From NCBI GenBank assembly GCA_029891385.1, contig CM057228.1:55963783-56027782 (forward strand): a stretch of 64,000 nt of DNA, given 5' to 3'. Every line of letters starts with the position of its first letter. The stretch's first letter is position 1. This DNA comes from Erythroxylum novogranatense. Its lineage: Eukaryota > Streptophyta > Magnoliopsida > Malpighiales > Erythroxylaceae. Shown here piece by piece: positions 1-13,111 of the stretch. The notes under the pieces are model-generated. The model was not told the DNA's origin. It saw only the letters and a list, made by a program, of their open reading frames with translations, and searched no databases. The translations under genes were made by a program, and so were the position numbers.

Positions 1-1627
1 TGCTTCATAACAAACAGTTCAAATGCAATGCACATCACATGGCTCGAGGGTTCCATGGAAACAAAAGGGAGAAACCAAAGTTTACACCCTGAACGAAATG
101 AGTCCATTCGGATCTCATAGGCCACAAGCGGGCAGCCGGGAGAAGGCTCTTGTCGACGTGCACGTGACGAACGAAATGGTTCCACTCTCGCCCAAACAAA
201 AGCACATAATCATGCTCATAATCATTCTATCATATGGTATGCTTTCATACTTTGCATTTAGTCAAAATGCCATGACCGAAGTCGAGGCATAATATGCTCA
301 AAATCAAAAGTTTAATGCTATCAATTCCCATTATTCTTTCAAAATATATGAAATCAAAATCATTCAACTCATCATGTTTAAACATACATAACATATAACG
401 CATATGCATACATAGGCAAGAAATTTCCTAGTCACACAATAACTATAAGTACATTACCCACCTAAGATCGCTTGAGTCTCCGATTCACTGATGTCCTTCC
501 TATTGCGATGGAAGCGGGTCAGCTTGGTTTCCTAAAACAACCAAATTTTCATTCAATCAGTATCCACAGAAAATATTCAAAGCTTGGAAATCCAAGGTAA
601 AGCACTAAAAGCCTATATTCAACCTCCTCCTAAAATTCCGAACCCTTCAAGGCAAATTCCGAACTTCCCTTCTTCATACAACTTGTAGTCCTTTCTCTCT
701 AGTTCACAACGAATCCAAAATCACCTCAATCGGACATCTGAAGCCCAAGATATGCCCAAAATACCAAAAATCTCCTTTGCTGGAACAGGGCGCTCGTCGC
801 GATGTAGGGACGTTCGCCACGACGAAAGCGACACTCGTTGCGGAGAACAACCCTCGCTCGCCGCGGCTTGCACACAAGTGTGCGCCACGGCGAAGACCAC
901 TCATTCGCACGTCGCGGTGAATAAACATTTATTCGTTGCAACGTTGCTTCCCTTTCTCGCACGCCGCGGGGTGTTCATACACACATCACGACGTGCGGGT
1001 CTGGAGAATAACTCCGAAACCCGATTTTCCTGCATTTTCCGATTTCAATCCATCCCTTTAGCAATTGCAACACATCTAAACTTTAGATCACGTCTCAAAC
1101 TACGTTTCTAACCCATTAACAACTCAAAATCAGTCATAAACACATCAACCCAAGAAATCTAACCATTTTCGCCCTAAAAACCCTAATCCTTCGATTCTGC
1201 TACATTCAACATTCTTCTAAGTTTAATCTAACCAAAACAAGATTAAACAAAGCACAACTTACCCGAAAACGGTTCGAAACTGTCGAAAATCTCTTAGAAT
1301 CACAAACTCTCTTCTCTTCTCTTCTCCCTCTCCCGCGACTCTTCTTCTTCTTCTTTCTCTTCTCTTTTCCCTTCTTTCTTCTATTTTCTTCTAAGTCTTT
1401 TACATCTAAAGACCATTTAACCCCTCCTAGACAAGCCTAAATCACTCCAACCTATGTAAACTTCCCAAAAAGCCCTCATAAACTTTTACCCTTTTTACTC
1501 CTCATTTAACCACAATTAAACCTTAATTATCCAATAATACTCCATAATCAATCAAATTAAGGCATAAACTCTTAATTAACATAATTCATGCTTAATGACA
1601 TCATTAAAAAAAATTCGGGGTCTAACA
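1..1627 (-). mobile_element. LTR fragment of a Ty3/gypsy (Tekay-like) element, reverse orientation, left end outside window
   Basis: Read on the minus strand the segment starts TGTTAGACCCCG at 1627 and runs leftward out of the window. It matches, module by module, the 3' LTR of the minus-strand element at 54847-57069: the shared stretch near CTCGAGGGTTCCATGG at about position 42, the GGGCAGCCGGGAGAAGG block near 130, a splice-like mini-exon at 462-531 and a CpG-rich cassette at 780-1010. A pyrimidine-rich tract on the plus strand at 1310-1385 corresponds to a purine-rich leader on the element strand. Right of 1627 there is no polypurine tract, so this is either the 5' LTR of a minus-strand element lying to the left or a solo LTR. 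The small ORFs inside it are chance. Confidence 0.8.
780..1010 (-). repeat. CpG-rich cassette of degenerate CGTCGCGA-type units in LTR
   Basis: Variants of CGTCGCGACG (CGTCGCGATG, CGCCACGACG, CGCACGTCGCGG, CGCACGCCGCGG, CACGACGTGCGG) recur about every 20-40 bp in otherwise AT-rich sequence. It corresponds to the cassette at 56190-56460 of the related LTR and, more loosely, to the cleaner one at 26467-26656. Within this LTR it lies in the putative leader intron, between a donor-like GGTAAGTT near 1258 (minus) and the acceptor at 532. Confidence 0.6.
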
Positions 1628-3089
1628 AAATCTTTCCCAATTATAGGCATTTCAGTTGAAAAGAAAATATCTTTGAATAAGATTAAAGCATAAACAAAAA
1701 AAGGAGTTATATAAAGGACTCCATAATTTCATAATACCAAATACAATTTTGGGTTGATATTCTAAAGAGTTCCTATAAAGATCTATGAGTTGTAGAAGGC
1801 CTTGTCTCTTATAGGATAAATGATATGAAGGATAAAACATATCCACCTACTTAGCCATCGATCTATGTGTTTCCCATAGTTTTAAGGATTCATGAGCTTG
1901 AAACAGAGTGACATTTATAGGAAAGTTTGATTATAAAAAGAATCAATAAGTGAAGGAATCCCGATAGTGAGAGGCAAATAGTGTTAATGATACAAATGGA
2001 GAAATATTTCCATAGTGATGGGGAAAAAAAATTCAAATGTCAGAATTAATGGCCTAAAAAATCTTTAAAGTTTAGGAATTCCTTTACCTAATTCTTAAGA
2101 AGGTTGGAAAAGGTTAAGCTCATTTCAAGCTTTACAACCTGTAAAAAGAAGTAAAGTTAAAGAAGTTGACGGAATTTTTAAAGAGGGTATAAGAAATAGA
2201 AACATAAATTTATGGCATTGGTTAAAATTTTCTAAGTTAGGCATTATTATAATAATCGCAAGTGCATAGTGTAGTTGTAGTTAGTACTGACAAATACAGG
2301 TTGATCCCATGATGACATTAATTACTGGTAATTACCTTTTTCCTATTATCTAGGCTAAGGATCGATTTTGGATTTTAATAAACAAATTAAAAACTTAAAC
2401 AATTAAAATGAAATAGGCAACAACATTGAATACAAAAACAAGCAATCACTTAGAAAACTATTGATATTGGAAATTAGGATCTAGGTTTTGAATCTCCCTA
2501 AATACACTTAATTGATTGATCTTTTATTGTGCATTTTTTATTGATTTATTGGACCACGGAGATTCCTATGGTATGCTAATAGTCGATCTTGAGTCCACTA
2601 ACAACTAATCGAAGGTTTTCAACTAAATTACTTTGGTTGAAGTTTATAAGATTGCTTTATCGATTTGTGAATCCCTCTATTAGGTTTGACCATGATCCAA
2701 AAGATTATATCTTCCCATCTCTATAGTTGCAATCAAATCCTTTCAATTATAGTAGATCTATTCAAATCTAGGATTTCTCAATCTCTACGTATAAAATCAA
2801 ATTATGATCTAATATTCTCGGGTTTATTAGAACATATATTAAACACATAATCTAAACACAATAGATCTATCAAATCAATTGTATTAAATAAAAGAATTAG
2901 AACATATTGTAGCACAAACTAGAGTTTATCTAACCTAGAAACTAAAGAAGTTTGGCTACATATAATAGAAAAGAAAACCAAAAATAAATTGGAAGGAAAA
3001 TGAATAGAAAACAAAGAGTTCATAATTCTAAATATCCCTTTCTCTTCTATCAAATGTTTTTGCAAGGTAGAGGTTTGATTTTGTATTCT
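1628..3089. other. non-coding segment, unclassified; repeat-like in part
   Basis: No convincing reading frame on either strand. The part from about 2255 (AATCGCAAGTGCATAGTG) to 2900 has the look of an interspersed plant repeat: a sharp start, AT-rich text with a few conserved-looking words and no coding. No terminal repeats or target duplication could be identified, so it is left unclassified. Confidence 0.4.
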
Positions 3090-5865
3090 TGTAGTGCCCC
3101 CTTATCACAAAGTACATACCGAGACGCCCGAAGGTCATTCCGGTACATATCCTATGATAACGGTACGATATGTTCAATCACTATATTCACTCAACATGGC
3201 ATCATAACATTAATCCCTTATAGGCATTAAAAGAAAATCACAATATTTTAAAAACCAACTTTTTCCTCATTTCATTGCGTAATACCAAAAGTCTACATTG
3301 TGTCTTTCAACCTTTACTACATGTGCGTCCTCAAAATGTAGTATAAAAGTACTACATGAAAGAGGAAAATATATAAAATCTATCTAAGCCATCCCTAATT
3401 GACTGACCTTTGAGACATAACTTCTCTTGCCAAATCACAATCCACACAGCTGGTAGAGCCTCTCAGTAGCTAGAGTTGTCTCTCGGTCTTTTTCAGGACA
3501 ACATTGCAATTTTGGTGAGTTTTGTGAACTTAATGAGGTAAACATTATCGATAGTTCACTTAATTCATTCAACACAATAATTCACATAACATATAATTCA
3601 CAACTTTACATAATGAACACATATCACATTTACATTTAAGAGCAAATCAATTTGGCATTTCAAACAATCAACATGTTTGTTAAACATGCATATGAAATGC
3701 TCATTAGACTCTTTTCTCATTGTTACGTTGTTGTGACTGAGTGCCTAAACTAACTTACATCCATTTTGGATATCTGGCTCATTAATAACTGTCCCTTATC
3801 TGATGAGGATGCAAAGCTCATTTTACATAGTGAACTTTAGGCTCTTAATCACTGCCTAAGCTCGAGGCTCTTTTCACACTTTGAGCTTTAAGCTCTAATC
3901 GGTGGCTGGTTATAACTACCATTATCTGATTGTGGACTCATGTATGGAATGCATCTATCGCAATCGATCATATTATGAAAAACATAGTTCTTCATATTCA
4001 CATTCAAGCAGCACTTCAATATACACTCCACATTTCACATTCATCGGACCTTCAGTCCGAAAATCAGCACAATTCAATTCGCATCCATTTTTGTCAAAAC
4101 ATAATTTAAGCAAATAATAATTGAGAGAACCGTCTAGATTACTCACAAGTCACTCCTGAAGCTAACGCCTGGAAGTTCTAGCAACGTCTAAAGGTTGACG
4201 TTCCAGTTGCTCCTCTATATCAAATAGCACATACACATCAAGTATGTAATAAAATATGTACAATGCATATTCATGACAATCCCGAGTATTTATCCATTAG
4301 TTTCATCAAAAAATCATTCTCATATCAAAACCCATCTAAGTATAATTTATACTTAGGTTTATGCCTCACTAACACCATTAAATTCATAATTCATTTCTCA
4401 TTGAATCACTTCAGACTTTTCTTAGACACACTTTTGGGTCTACTGTTTATGTTCAATCAGAAGGTGAAACTGATGTAATTAGGTTATACTCTCTTTTAGA
4501 AAAGTGTTTCTCTATGTTTTATGTTTCTATTGACACTAAAATCACTTAATTTGGTTCATTAACTTGGAAGATATACCTCAAACATTTTCAGACTACTCTT
4601 ATCTAAAACAGTAGACTATATACAACTTCTTGCCATTAAACATCTTAGAGACAGAATCACAATTCTAATTTTTTATATGATTTGTAGCCCTATTTCTCTG
4701 GTTTACTCCAAATCAAAAATAATCTCATTTAAAATTCTATAGATCCAAATATAATCAAAATATTGAAGTGTGTTAAGTAAGATAATCCTATTTCACTGTT
4801 CCAACAAATTCCACACTTTCATTTGATCAACCTTTTTCAATTCGGTTCAGAATGCTACCAATGTTTGTGGAGATATAGAAAAATGTGTTAGGAATCTATT
4901 GGTATAAGAATCACTTCATTTGGAGGTCAGGTTATGAAGTTATGGCCAAAATAATCAACCATGCTCATGTCCTCAATCATGATGTACCTATCTCGGAACA
5001 ATTGGCATAACTTTCACTAGAGATTTCAGATTAAGGTTTTATTTGAATGATTTTGAAGAGGACTTTCATATTTACAACTTTTATGAAGATCTCAAAGGCA
5101 AATTATATTGTATAGAGAGTCAAAAATGGGATCAGACGATAGGATCAGATGAATAGTGCACCAGACGTCACGTCACCACCAGACAATATGACGTCGTCAG
5201 AAGAAGCGTCCTCACCAGACGTGGCGTCAGGTTATTCTTCTGATCCTGAAAAATATTTGAAAATTTTGGGTGAGTTTTACGAACTCAATGAGTGACCATC
5301 ATCGATGGCTCACCCAGTCACATAACACATAATTCACATTCACAACATTTCACACTTCACATTCAATGCACTTTAATCATTCAAATTATGCATATGTAGT
5401 GCACATAAGGCCCACTTTCTATTTATTACTTTGTTGTGACCGAGTACCTAAACTATCCCATATCCATTAGATATCGGGCTCATTACTAACTGCTCCTTAT
5501 CTGCTTGGGGGATGCAAGACTCATTTTACATAGTGAGCCTTAGGCTCTTAATCACTTTTGAGCTCAAAGATCATTTTCACTCGTTGAGCTTTAAGCTCTG
5601 ATCGGTGGCTATTCTGGTCATAACTGTCATTATGTTTCATGCATTCATGAAATGGAATGCCTCAATCACATTTACATATTTTCATTCACTCACATTCACA
5701 TATCATCAGACCGTAGTCTGGCATTCAACATTAGAGAGTTGAGTATCACTTTTTTATTCATATGCAAATGTACATTCAAAACATATTTATCATCAGACCG
5801 TGGTTCGACATTTAACAATCTTATCATGTACACTTATTCCATCTCATTTACATACAAGTAAGAGA
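3090..5865 (-). mobile_element. mosaic of two reverse-oriented LTR fragments (Tekay-like)
   Basis: The left edge, TGTAGTGCCCCC at 3090, is the reverse complement of the LTR end of the 38584-51485 element (its 42640-42712). The segment also holds the reverse-oriented mini-exon (4147-4214), a module block (about 4560-5150) and an ACGTC-rich cassette (5155-5230). At about 5235 the LTR order restarts: the GGTGAG...CATCGATGG block seen at 3512-3600 recurs at 5262-5340, and the 3735-3915 block recurs at 5455-5620. Two truncated LTRs of one family therefore lie in tandem, both reversed. No coding sequence is present. Confidence 0.7.
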
Positions 5866-6266
5866 TAGAGATCGGGATCAGTTCGCGTCTATATTAGTGT
5901 TTTCCTATTTTTGTATAAATTTGTATTCCACGATTTCTATAAAATAATGTATTCTGAAAAGTTTTATACAATGTGTATTTGAACTATTTCGTAACAGAAA
6001 GACATTATGTCTAAAGTGTTTTGTATTTGTGAAAGGGCCCTAATAGTTATTAAAAGTTTTGTTGATTGTATTGTTATGATTGAAAAAGTTTATGAATAAA
6101 GTAGGCCTAATTTGGTTATGGCTTTCCGCATATTATGTTTGTGTTTTCAAAAAAATTATATCGATTTTTGAATGATTGAGTGCTCTAGCATGCCACCCTC
6201 ACGGGGCACAGACTCAGATATTACCCAAGATATCAGGCACGTGTCTTGTGGGGGTGTGGTGTTACA
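5866..6266 (+). mobile_element. terminal fragment of an LTR, forward orientation
   Basis: From about 5866 the sequence is the reverse complement of the left end of the LTR at 24578: GATCGGGATCAGTTCGCG, then the TGCCACCCTCACGGGGCAC block, ending GGTGTTACA at 6266. The orientation is opposite to the LTR material on its left, so the junction at about 5866 joins two inverted LTR pieces. Neither 6267-7093 nor the left side holds a primer-binding site or gag-pol. Confidence 0.65.
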
Positions 6267-7093
6267 ATTTTGTTGGATCTTTCGATGATTTCTTTGTGTT
6301 TTCCATGTTCCTAGATCAATATCATCCCTTCTAGACACTCTGTACATCTAAAATCATCCCTTCTAGGCACTTTGTACATCTAAAATCATCTCCAAAAGTT
6401 TGCTCCTTTAATTTGCCTCCAAAAATGTTTTTTTATAGTAAATTTTAGGGTTTGATCGATGCATGGGTTAATGCACAGTCGTGCATAACCAAAATCTCTG
6501 AAAAACACAAATCTGTATGGCTTAAGAGAAGTGCACGGGAATATACAGGACCCTACATCCTTTCTAGGTTTCGAATCTTCGTTTTATTCCATGTTTTCTT
6601 ATGAATTCTTCTACTTTAAGTTCGTGAAGGCAATTATACTCTGTAAACACACATGGAGTTACTTAAGCATCAAATATATAATAAAATTATAATTTATCAA
6701 AAAAAACATCAAATATGAGCTACAAATATGATTAATTATAAATCTATCAGGCATTCAATTTAACATAGTATGTTGAAGAAGAGGAAGATACGTGACGAGT
6801 GGAAGCCATAGTTATGGAGAAGTATAAAAGAATTTGTAAATAGGAAATACTAAAGTCAAAATAGTGGATAGAGATTGCAAGAAAATTGAGATGGAGAATA
6901 AAGTAGTAATGAGAAGAATTTATAATGAAAACATTTTATTCTTAAGGGAATGGCAAGAGTTTGAAATTTAAACAAAAAAGATTTTCTATCTTCTGTAACA
7001 AGTGAAGAGGTCAGGATTTCAAATGTGAAAGATGTAAATGTTATTTTTGGGCCTGATTTTGCTCATTTGTACAAGATTGTTTATGATTTGGGA
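6267..7093. other. intergenic, non-coding; short tandem duplication
   Basis: No gene is seen. A 32-bp unit starting ATCATCCCTTCTAG is duplicated head to tail at 6321-6352 and 6353-6384 with two differences. The rest is AT-rich with no recognisable element. Confidence 0.5.
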
Positions 7094-10000
7094 TGTCGGA
7101 ACCCGATCCGTAGACCGGACCCCAACTAAATATAACTTACACTTATCACTTGCATTGATACCACAATAATGTCGGACCCCGTTTCAAGAGCCCAACTTCC
7201 GTAGTCCTGAAACCTTGCGTTTAGGACATTGCAGTGTTATTCACTGTTGTTCCATAAAAGTGATGAGCGCACACTACCTAAACATCGTAATCATAAATTG
7301 ACTTGTTCATATCAAATATAGCTTAAAGCCTCACGTTCGCATAGAGGCAAGAATCACCTTAATCGGAGTTATATAACTCAAGATACACTCCAAAAACCTA
7401 GAAGAGTTCATACCCGAAACATGCTCTCTTAACCAGCCTCTCACTTCCTTTAATGAGAACTTCCTCAATTTAACTCCAAATGATACCAATTTTTGTATCA
7501 AGAAAGATATATGTCTTATAAGTCCAATGGTTCAAGTCTCACCTCAATTGGAGGTCGGATGAGGGCTTTATTCCCAAAACAATAGACCATGCTCACTTCA
7601 AAAATCCAAATGAAACCCTTTTGGCGCGATTCTCATAAATTTTAATCTAGAGGTCGTATTGTGTTCGTTCTTTCACCATTTGAAAGTATACATCTATATC
7701 TACAACTCTTATGAAGACCAAAAAACGAAATTATGCCTCTAACTTTGTCCAATTTACACTTGTTCCCGTAGCTGTCCGTTAAACGGACACATTCGGGTGG
7801 ATGGGTACCAAATGGTTCGCAAATGTCCGTTAAACGAACATGCATGTCCGTCTAACGGACATGGGTAGGTTAAGGGGTGTTTTGGCACTCGAGGCTGTCC
7901 GTTTAATGGACATTCATGTCCGTTTAACGGACACGCCATTTTCCAGAACTTCCAACCTCTCATCCTTAAAACCACTTGAGACTACCACCTTTCTAAACTC
8001 ATAACTTCTTATTCCTAGCTCCAATATGTGCATACTATACCTTCATGGAAAGATAACAAGATAAACTACAAATCTCATGAAGGATTCTAAAGCTAACTTC
8101 ACCATTAATCAAGGCAAAATGCCACTCAAAGGACACTGCTCATTAAAGACCAATGTAACAGTACATGAACAGTAACTGAATGTGTTCTTCACCTCATAAC
8201 TTTTTAACCCTAAGTCCAAATGAAGCAAATCATACACCCTTAGAAAGCTCTGAACTTCTACTACAATCTTCATGAAGAATTCCTGATATAAATCAATCCC
8301 TAAGAGGGTCTAAAACTAAAGTGAAGTTCTGTCAAATTTTAGGAAAAATTTGACAGCACTTCCCTTGAAAAATGCAACTAACCAATTTGCAATTCTAATG
8401 CTTCCACCTGCATAAAACTCAACATGCAACCTCATATAACACAACTTAATCCCAAGAGTAACTCCAACTCAATTCAAGGAAACAACCGCACTCCTAACAT
8501 TCTAATCATATCCAAGCTATACAATGATGCAATTGTTTCAAAACATACATGAATTGCTCAAAATACATTAGAACTGAATATTCTTGCTTTCATATGAAAA
8601 ATATGAGTTATTACAAAGCTTTAGAGGGCATTTTAAGCCACTACATCAAATCCAAAATATAAACTTGCAAAAACATCATTTGCCCAAAATGCATCTAAAG
8701 CATTGATTTACAATAGTTATCTTGAAAATACAAAATCAAAACACTAAGATCTTGGAGTATGCCTTGAGCTCATTCTTCGAGATCTCGATCTTCACCTGGA
8801 GATGGGACGGGAAGGTGGGGGTGAGCTTTCGCTCGTGGGTAACACGTTTATATTTCGGCTAATAAGCTACATTGTTTCATTAATCATATTTTTAGCACTT
8901 TTGTATAGCAATCATACAATCATGCAATTCATGAAATTTATTAATCTCAAAACACAATGTTCATGATCCATGTAATTCTCATTCTTGCAAAAACATATGC
9001 TAACACATAAACACATAGCTGATGGTTCGAAAAGTCCACGGGTTACTGATGAGCTACACAAGTGTAGTCATATGCTGAGGAGTCCAAAAAGGAACATCTT
9101 ATGCCACAATCGGGCAGCCGGGCGAAGGCTACACTGGTCAACATGCACGTGACTTTGCTGGTGGACTTAACTAACCCACATAACACTGAATTTCATGCAT
9201 AAAAACTGGACTTGTCTTGTCCACTGACTGATTTTCTGAAAATGGATTTTCATGCATCCATAAAGCTGATTCTTGAAAATGATATACTTCATGCTTAGCT
9301 CACATTTCATGACCTCATTCATGCTCATTCAATTCATGGCAATTTCAAGCAATAACAAGCAATGTCATACACTGTTAAAATGCTCACTTAATGGCAATCA
9401 TACACCATCTTACGTACATGATCAAGGCACAATCAATGCTTATCTCAAATAGTTACAAATCATTAAATTCATTAGTTAAAGTAGCATTTAATACTTACTA
9501 ACATAAAGATAAAAGTGAAACCCACCTTATAACTTGCTAAATCCTTGCTAAATGGAGCTCCTCCTCTTGCTCTTCTCTTTCTTCTTGTCCTCCTTCATCC
9601 ATGACAAGAAAATAACCTCATATCACTTAGGGTTTCAAAAATTGAAAACCTAATGAACCTAAATCATGATATGAACTTTAGAATCACTAAACCCATCTTC
9701 TTTCTAAGCTATCTAAACCATAAAACCAACAAAAGCTTAACCTTAAATCAAGAAGCTTACCTTGAATCTTTAGCTAACCAAGTGATTTCTTGGTTCAAAG
9801 TGTAGCTTGAACCTTCCTCCACACTTTTTCCTCTTGAACTTTCTTCAAAAACCCTCTAAATCTCTTGAAATATCAAACCCTAGCCAAGCCTTTCTTTTTC
9901 TCCTTCTTCTTTCCTCTTCCACCACAATTTCTCCCTCTTCTCCCTTTAAAATTTCGTGCTCCTCTCTTCCTCTCCTACTAACTCATTTAATTCCTCTCTT

Positions 10001-10394
10001 TTATACTCTTCTTTTACTTACTTAAGCCCATTCACTTATTCTTCCTTTCTTCTTCTTTTTATACTTCTTTCATTTAACTTAAGCCCAAGCCCACTTCTTC
10101 ACTTAATTCCTTCTTCTTCTTATACTTCCCTACTACTACTTGCTTAGGCCCATACAAGCCCATTGCATTTAATCTTAACTTAACTAACCAACTAACATAT
10201 TAAATGTTATTAACTCTTACCTAACTTATTACTTAATGTTATCTAACTTAATCAATTTATGCTACTTACTCATTTAATGTCATATGCTATTTAATGCTAT
10301 CATATTTAATTACTATCAACTCAAATAATGCTAACTCAATTACTTAATTAGTCTAATCATGCTTAATTAAATAAAAAAAAATTTGGGGCTAACA
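7094..10394 (-). mobile_element. solo LTR, about 3.3 kb, Tekay-like family, reverse orientation
   Basis: On the minus strand it starts TGTTAGCCCCAAATT at 10394 and ends ...GATCGGGTTCCGACA at 7094, so the ends are TG...CA. The flanks are TGGGA (7089-7093) and TGAGA (10395-10399), a 5-bp target duplication with one mismatch. Neither flank has a primer-binding site or a polypurine tract, and there is no gag-pol, which fits a solo LTR left by recombination. Inside, from the element start: a purine-rich leader (about 9800-10150), donor-like GGTAAGC near 9755, mini-exon-like 9526-9600, the GGGCAGCCGGGCGAAGG block near 9110, a module block (7400-8700) and a palindrome cassette (7773-7933). Confidence 0.8.
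7773..7933. repeat. five 17-bp palindromes TGTCCGTTaAACGGACA
   Basis: Copies at 7773-7789, 7824-7840, 7845-7861, 7896-7912 and 7917-7933. The first and last are perfect inverted repeats around a central base; the others have one or two changes. Start-to-start spacing is 51, 21, 51, 21 bp, so the pattern is a 72-bp higher-order unit of two palindromes two helical turns apart. Confidence 0.9.
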
Positions 10395-12265
10395 TGAGAA
10401 GATCCTTCTGAATTTCTTTTGGTTCTTGAATTATTTAAAACCACTAACTATATTTGAAATTCGGCTTTGAACCTAGTTTATAGAAAGCTAGGAGAATTTC
10501 TATGCCATATATTTGTTTTGTACATCCAAATATATGTGGAAAGCAATTATTAATAGTCTAAAATGATCCAGCTAGTTTGGCTTAGAAAGTAATTCAACCA
10601 ACAAATAGCAGTAGTCCATAAATGAAAGATTAATACATGTTTAGCTAGAGAATTAACTGGTAACAAAAAACCAGGAACATGGAGAGAAATATATTGAATT
10701 CGTGGAAGTTTAAATTTTGGAAGTTGAGAAAATGGTGGAAGAAAGTTAATAGGAAAATGGCTAAGTAGGCTAAAAGTTGAACAGTTATAAGAAGCCCAGA
10801 AGATGGAAGTTAAGAAAATGGTGATAGGTAGATAGAAAGTGCGAAGTGGGTAGTTATAGTAAAAAACTAAAAACTACTTAAGGGTGAGAAGAATATAAAT
10901 TCCCCAGCACCATAAGGATGACAGACACAATTTCCAAATAACATTTAACCACAAAGACAACAAAACCACTCTCCAAAGAGAACTATCAACCTATTTCAAA
11001 AATATTTTATAACTTTTCAGTTTTCTTTATATTATAAATTCATCTTTATTATCTAGAATTTCTTTTTGTAGTTTGTGACTCCCTTTTTACTACTATCAAA
11101 TATTTTCTTTACTTCAAAACCCATTTCCACATTTTGGCAATTTTGGTAGCTAATAACTCTATTTTCTAAGTTTCCAAAGGTTACTTATATCGTCGATAAT
11201 AAGTCATATACAAATTTTGGGAAAGTTTCTCCCTAACATGCCCAAATTCCAAATTAATAATATTAATACTTAATTTATTAATTTTAATAAGAAAATTTTC
11301 CCAAATATGTCACTGAAAATCTAATTTTAGATATTTGAACTTAAATTTAAGTCCAAAATAATTCAAATTCTCAAATTTTACTATGATATGTGTCACTCAT
11401 GCTATAAGTTTCTTCTTTATCATTTTCTACTAGTAGTTGATTGGTTCATATGCTTTTGTGATTATGAGTGTTGTTCTAGGTTCTTTGTTACTTAGACTTA
11501 TGGTGGTATACCTTTGAGATATGGTATTTGGTAAATATGGTCATTTTTATTCTACTAGTTCTATTTAGGATGTCAAATAATGGAAAGCTTCCCCAATTGT
11601 TAAAGACTGAGGGGTATATGAACCCAAAAGTGATTGGTTTCAAGATTTATTTTTTAAAGGGAGGTGTTTCAAATTTCACAATCTGGAATACATAAGGTCA
11701 GTAAAACATCTATTTTTGATTAACTAAATTACAATCTTGACTTGGAAAGTTAATACGATATCAATCAGTATTTAGATTTGATTCCATAAGGAAGTTTAAG
11801 AATGACAATGAATTGAGTTAAGTTAGATTTGCCTATACTATATGAATTTCTTTTTATATGATTTAAGTCTAATTTGAAGTTCAGTCAAGAATATGTGATT
11901 TGAACTTAACTAAATTAGTTTAAAATATCTCTAAAACAACATTGTTTTGGTCTCATTTTGATATACTTTGTTTTGGTTTATAAATTTTACTAAAACAATG
12001 TAATTTTGAAAGTGAAATTTAGATCAGTCTAGCCTTTAGAATATATTTAGAAATGATACTTTTACATATCAACTGAACATCAAAATAGCCTTTGGATATG
12101 AGAAACCTAATCAACCTATGAAAATGTCATTCCTAAGTGCGCATATAATATTTAACAAGTAGATTTTGTTTGTCTATTGGTGGTTGAGTTTAATACTTCT
12201 ATATAAACTAGCATCGTTGTGTTATATGATCATTGCAAATGCTTCATGTAATATTAGGATGAAAA
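10395..12265. other. intergenic, nothing recognised
   Basis: AT-rich sequence between the solo LTR and the hAT element. No reading frame with family resemblance, no terminal repeats and no tandem array were found on either strand. Confidence 0.4.
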
Positions 12266-12359
12266 TAGAGGTGGCATTTGGGCCTAGGTTTGACTTGGGC
12301 TAAGCCTTAAGCCAAAAATTTAACATGAGCTTGAGCTCGGACTAAGGCCCAAAAAAAAT

Positions 12360-12590
12360 TTAAAACTTAAATAGCATTTTTTTATAACCAAAATGATGTC
12401 ATTTTATACTAAGTTGATTTGTTTCTGACAAAGTAAAATGATGTTATTTTACATTAGCGCAAAAACGATGTCATTTTACACTAAATGCAAAAACTGTGTC
12501 ATTTTACAATAACACAAAAAACCATCATTTTATGCTAAGTTGTTTTGTTTCAGACAAAATGAAACGATGTCATTTTAGTCTAGGTTAACA
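12360..12590. repeat. subterminal repeats AAACGATGTCATTTTA in hAT element
   Basis: About six copies of a motif close to AAAACGATGTCATTTTA lie just inside the left terminal repeat, for example near 12389, 12437, 12464, 12490 and 12563. Some are followed by ACTAAGTT. Clustered subterminal motifs of this kind are the known binding sites of hAT transposases; binding here is inferred. Confidence 0.7.
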
Positions 12591-12611
12591 TTTCAACTAC
12601 TAACTTCTTTA

Positions 12612-12614
<3 letters not shown>

Positions 12615-12649
<35 letters not shown>
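12615..12649. repeat. (CT)n microsatellite
   Basis: An uninterrupted CT run of about 17 repeats inside the hAT element, followed by C-rich sequence with repeated CCCCTTCGC / CCCCTTTGC words up to about 12790. Confidence 0.95.
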
Positions 12650-12652
<3 letters not shown>

Positions 12653-13111
12653 ACTAGTCTATCACCCCTTTGCTGCGTTGCCCCCTTCACCCTCTAATCG
12701 CCCCTTCGCACTCCTTCGAGCTATCCCTTTACTGCATTGGCCCCCTACCCCTTCGCCTTCTTTTTTTGCTTCTTCGCTACCCACCCACCAAAGTAAAATT
12801 TATTTGTTGTATTCAAGTTTAAAATCGTTTAATTGAAGATTAAATTTTTAAAATACTAGAATTTTTGGGATTGTTGCCTTTTAGGGGTGCTTTTATAGAC
12901 TTACACGTCCACATACATAGGCTTGTATATGTCCGTGTAAGTAATTGTGAAGTTTCAAGAACTTACACGATCATTTACTTGCCTATGTATATGACTATGT
13001 AATTATGATTAAGTGACACACTCAGTCATTTACACGTACATATATGTGGTCATACAAGTATGTAAAAAAGCTTTACATTGATTTATATGGTCACGCAACA
13101 TTCGGGCGTGT

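Noticed and set aside
752..1111. 119-codon plus-strand ORF
   Set aside because: Open only because of the CpG-rich cassette in the LTR; not kept in the related LTR at 56190-56460, which has a different frame of 86 codons.
3085..6271. Reading 3090-6266 as a single solo LTR with TSD ATTCT/ATTTT
   Set aside because: Interior modules show two reversed pieces and one forward piece, so it is not one LTR. The near-duplication is kept only as a possibility in the findings.
7642..7975. Overlapping minus-strand ORFs with repeated peptide
   Set aside because: The peptide repeat reflects the 17-bp palindromes, not a protein.
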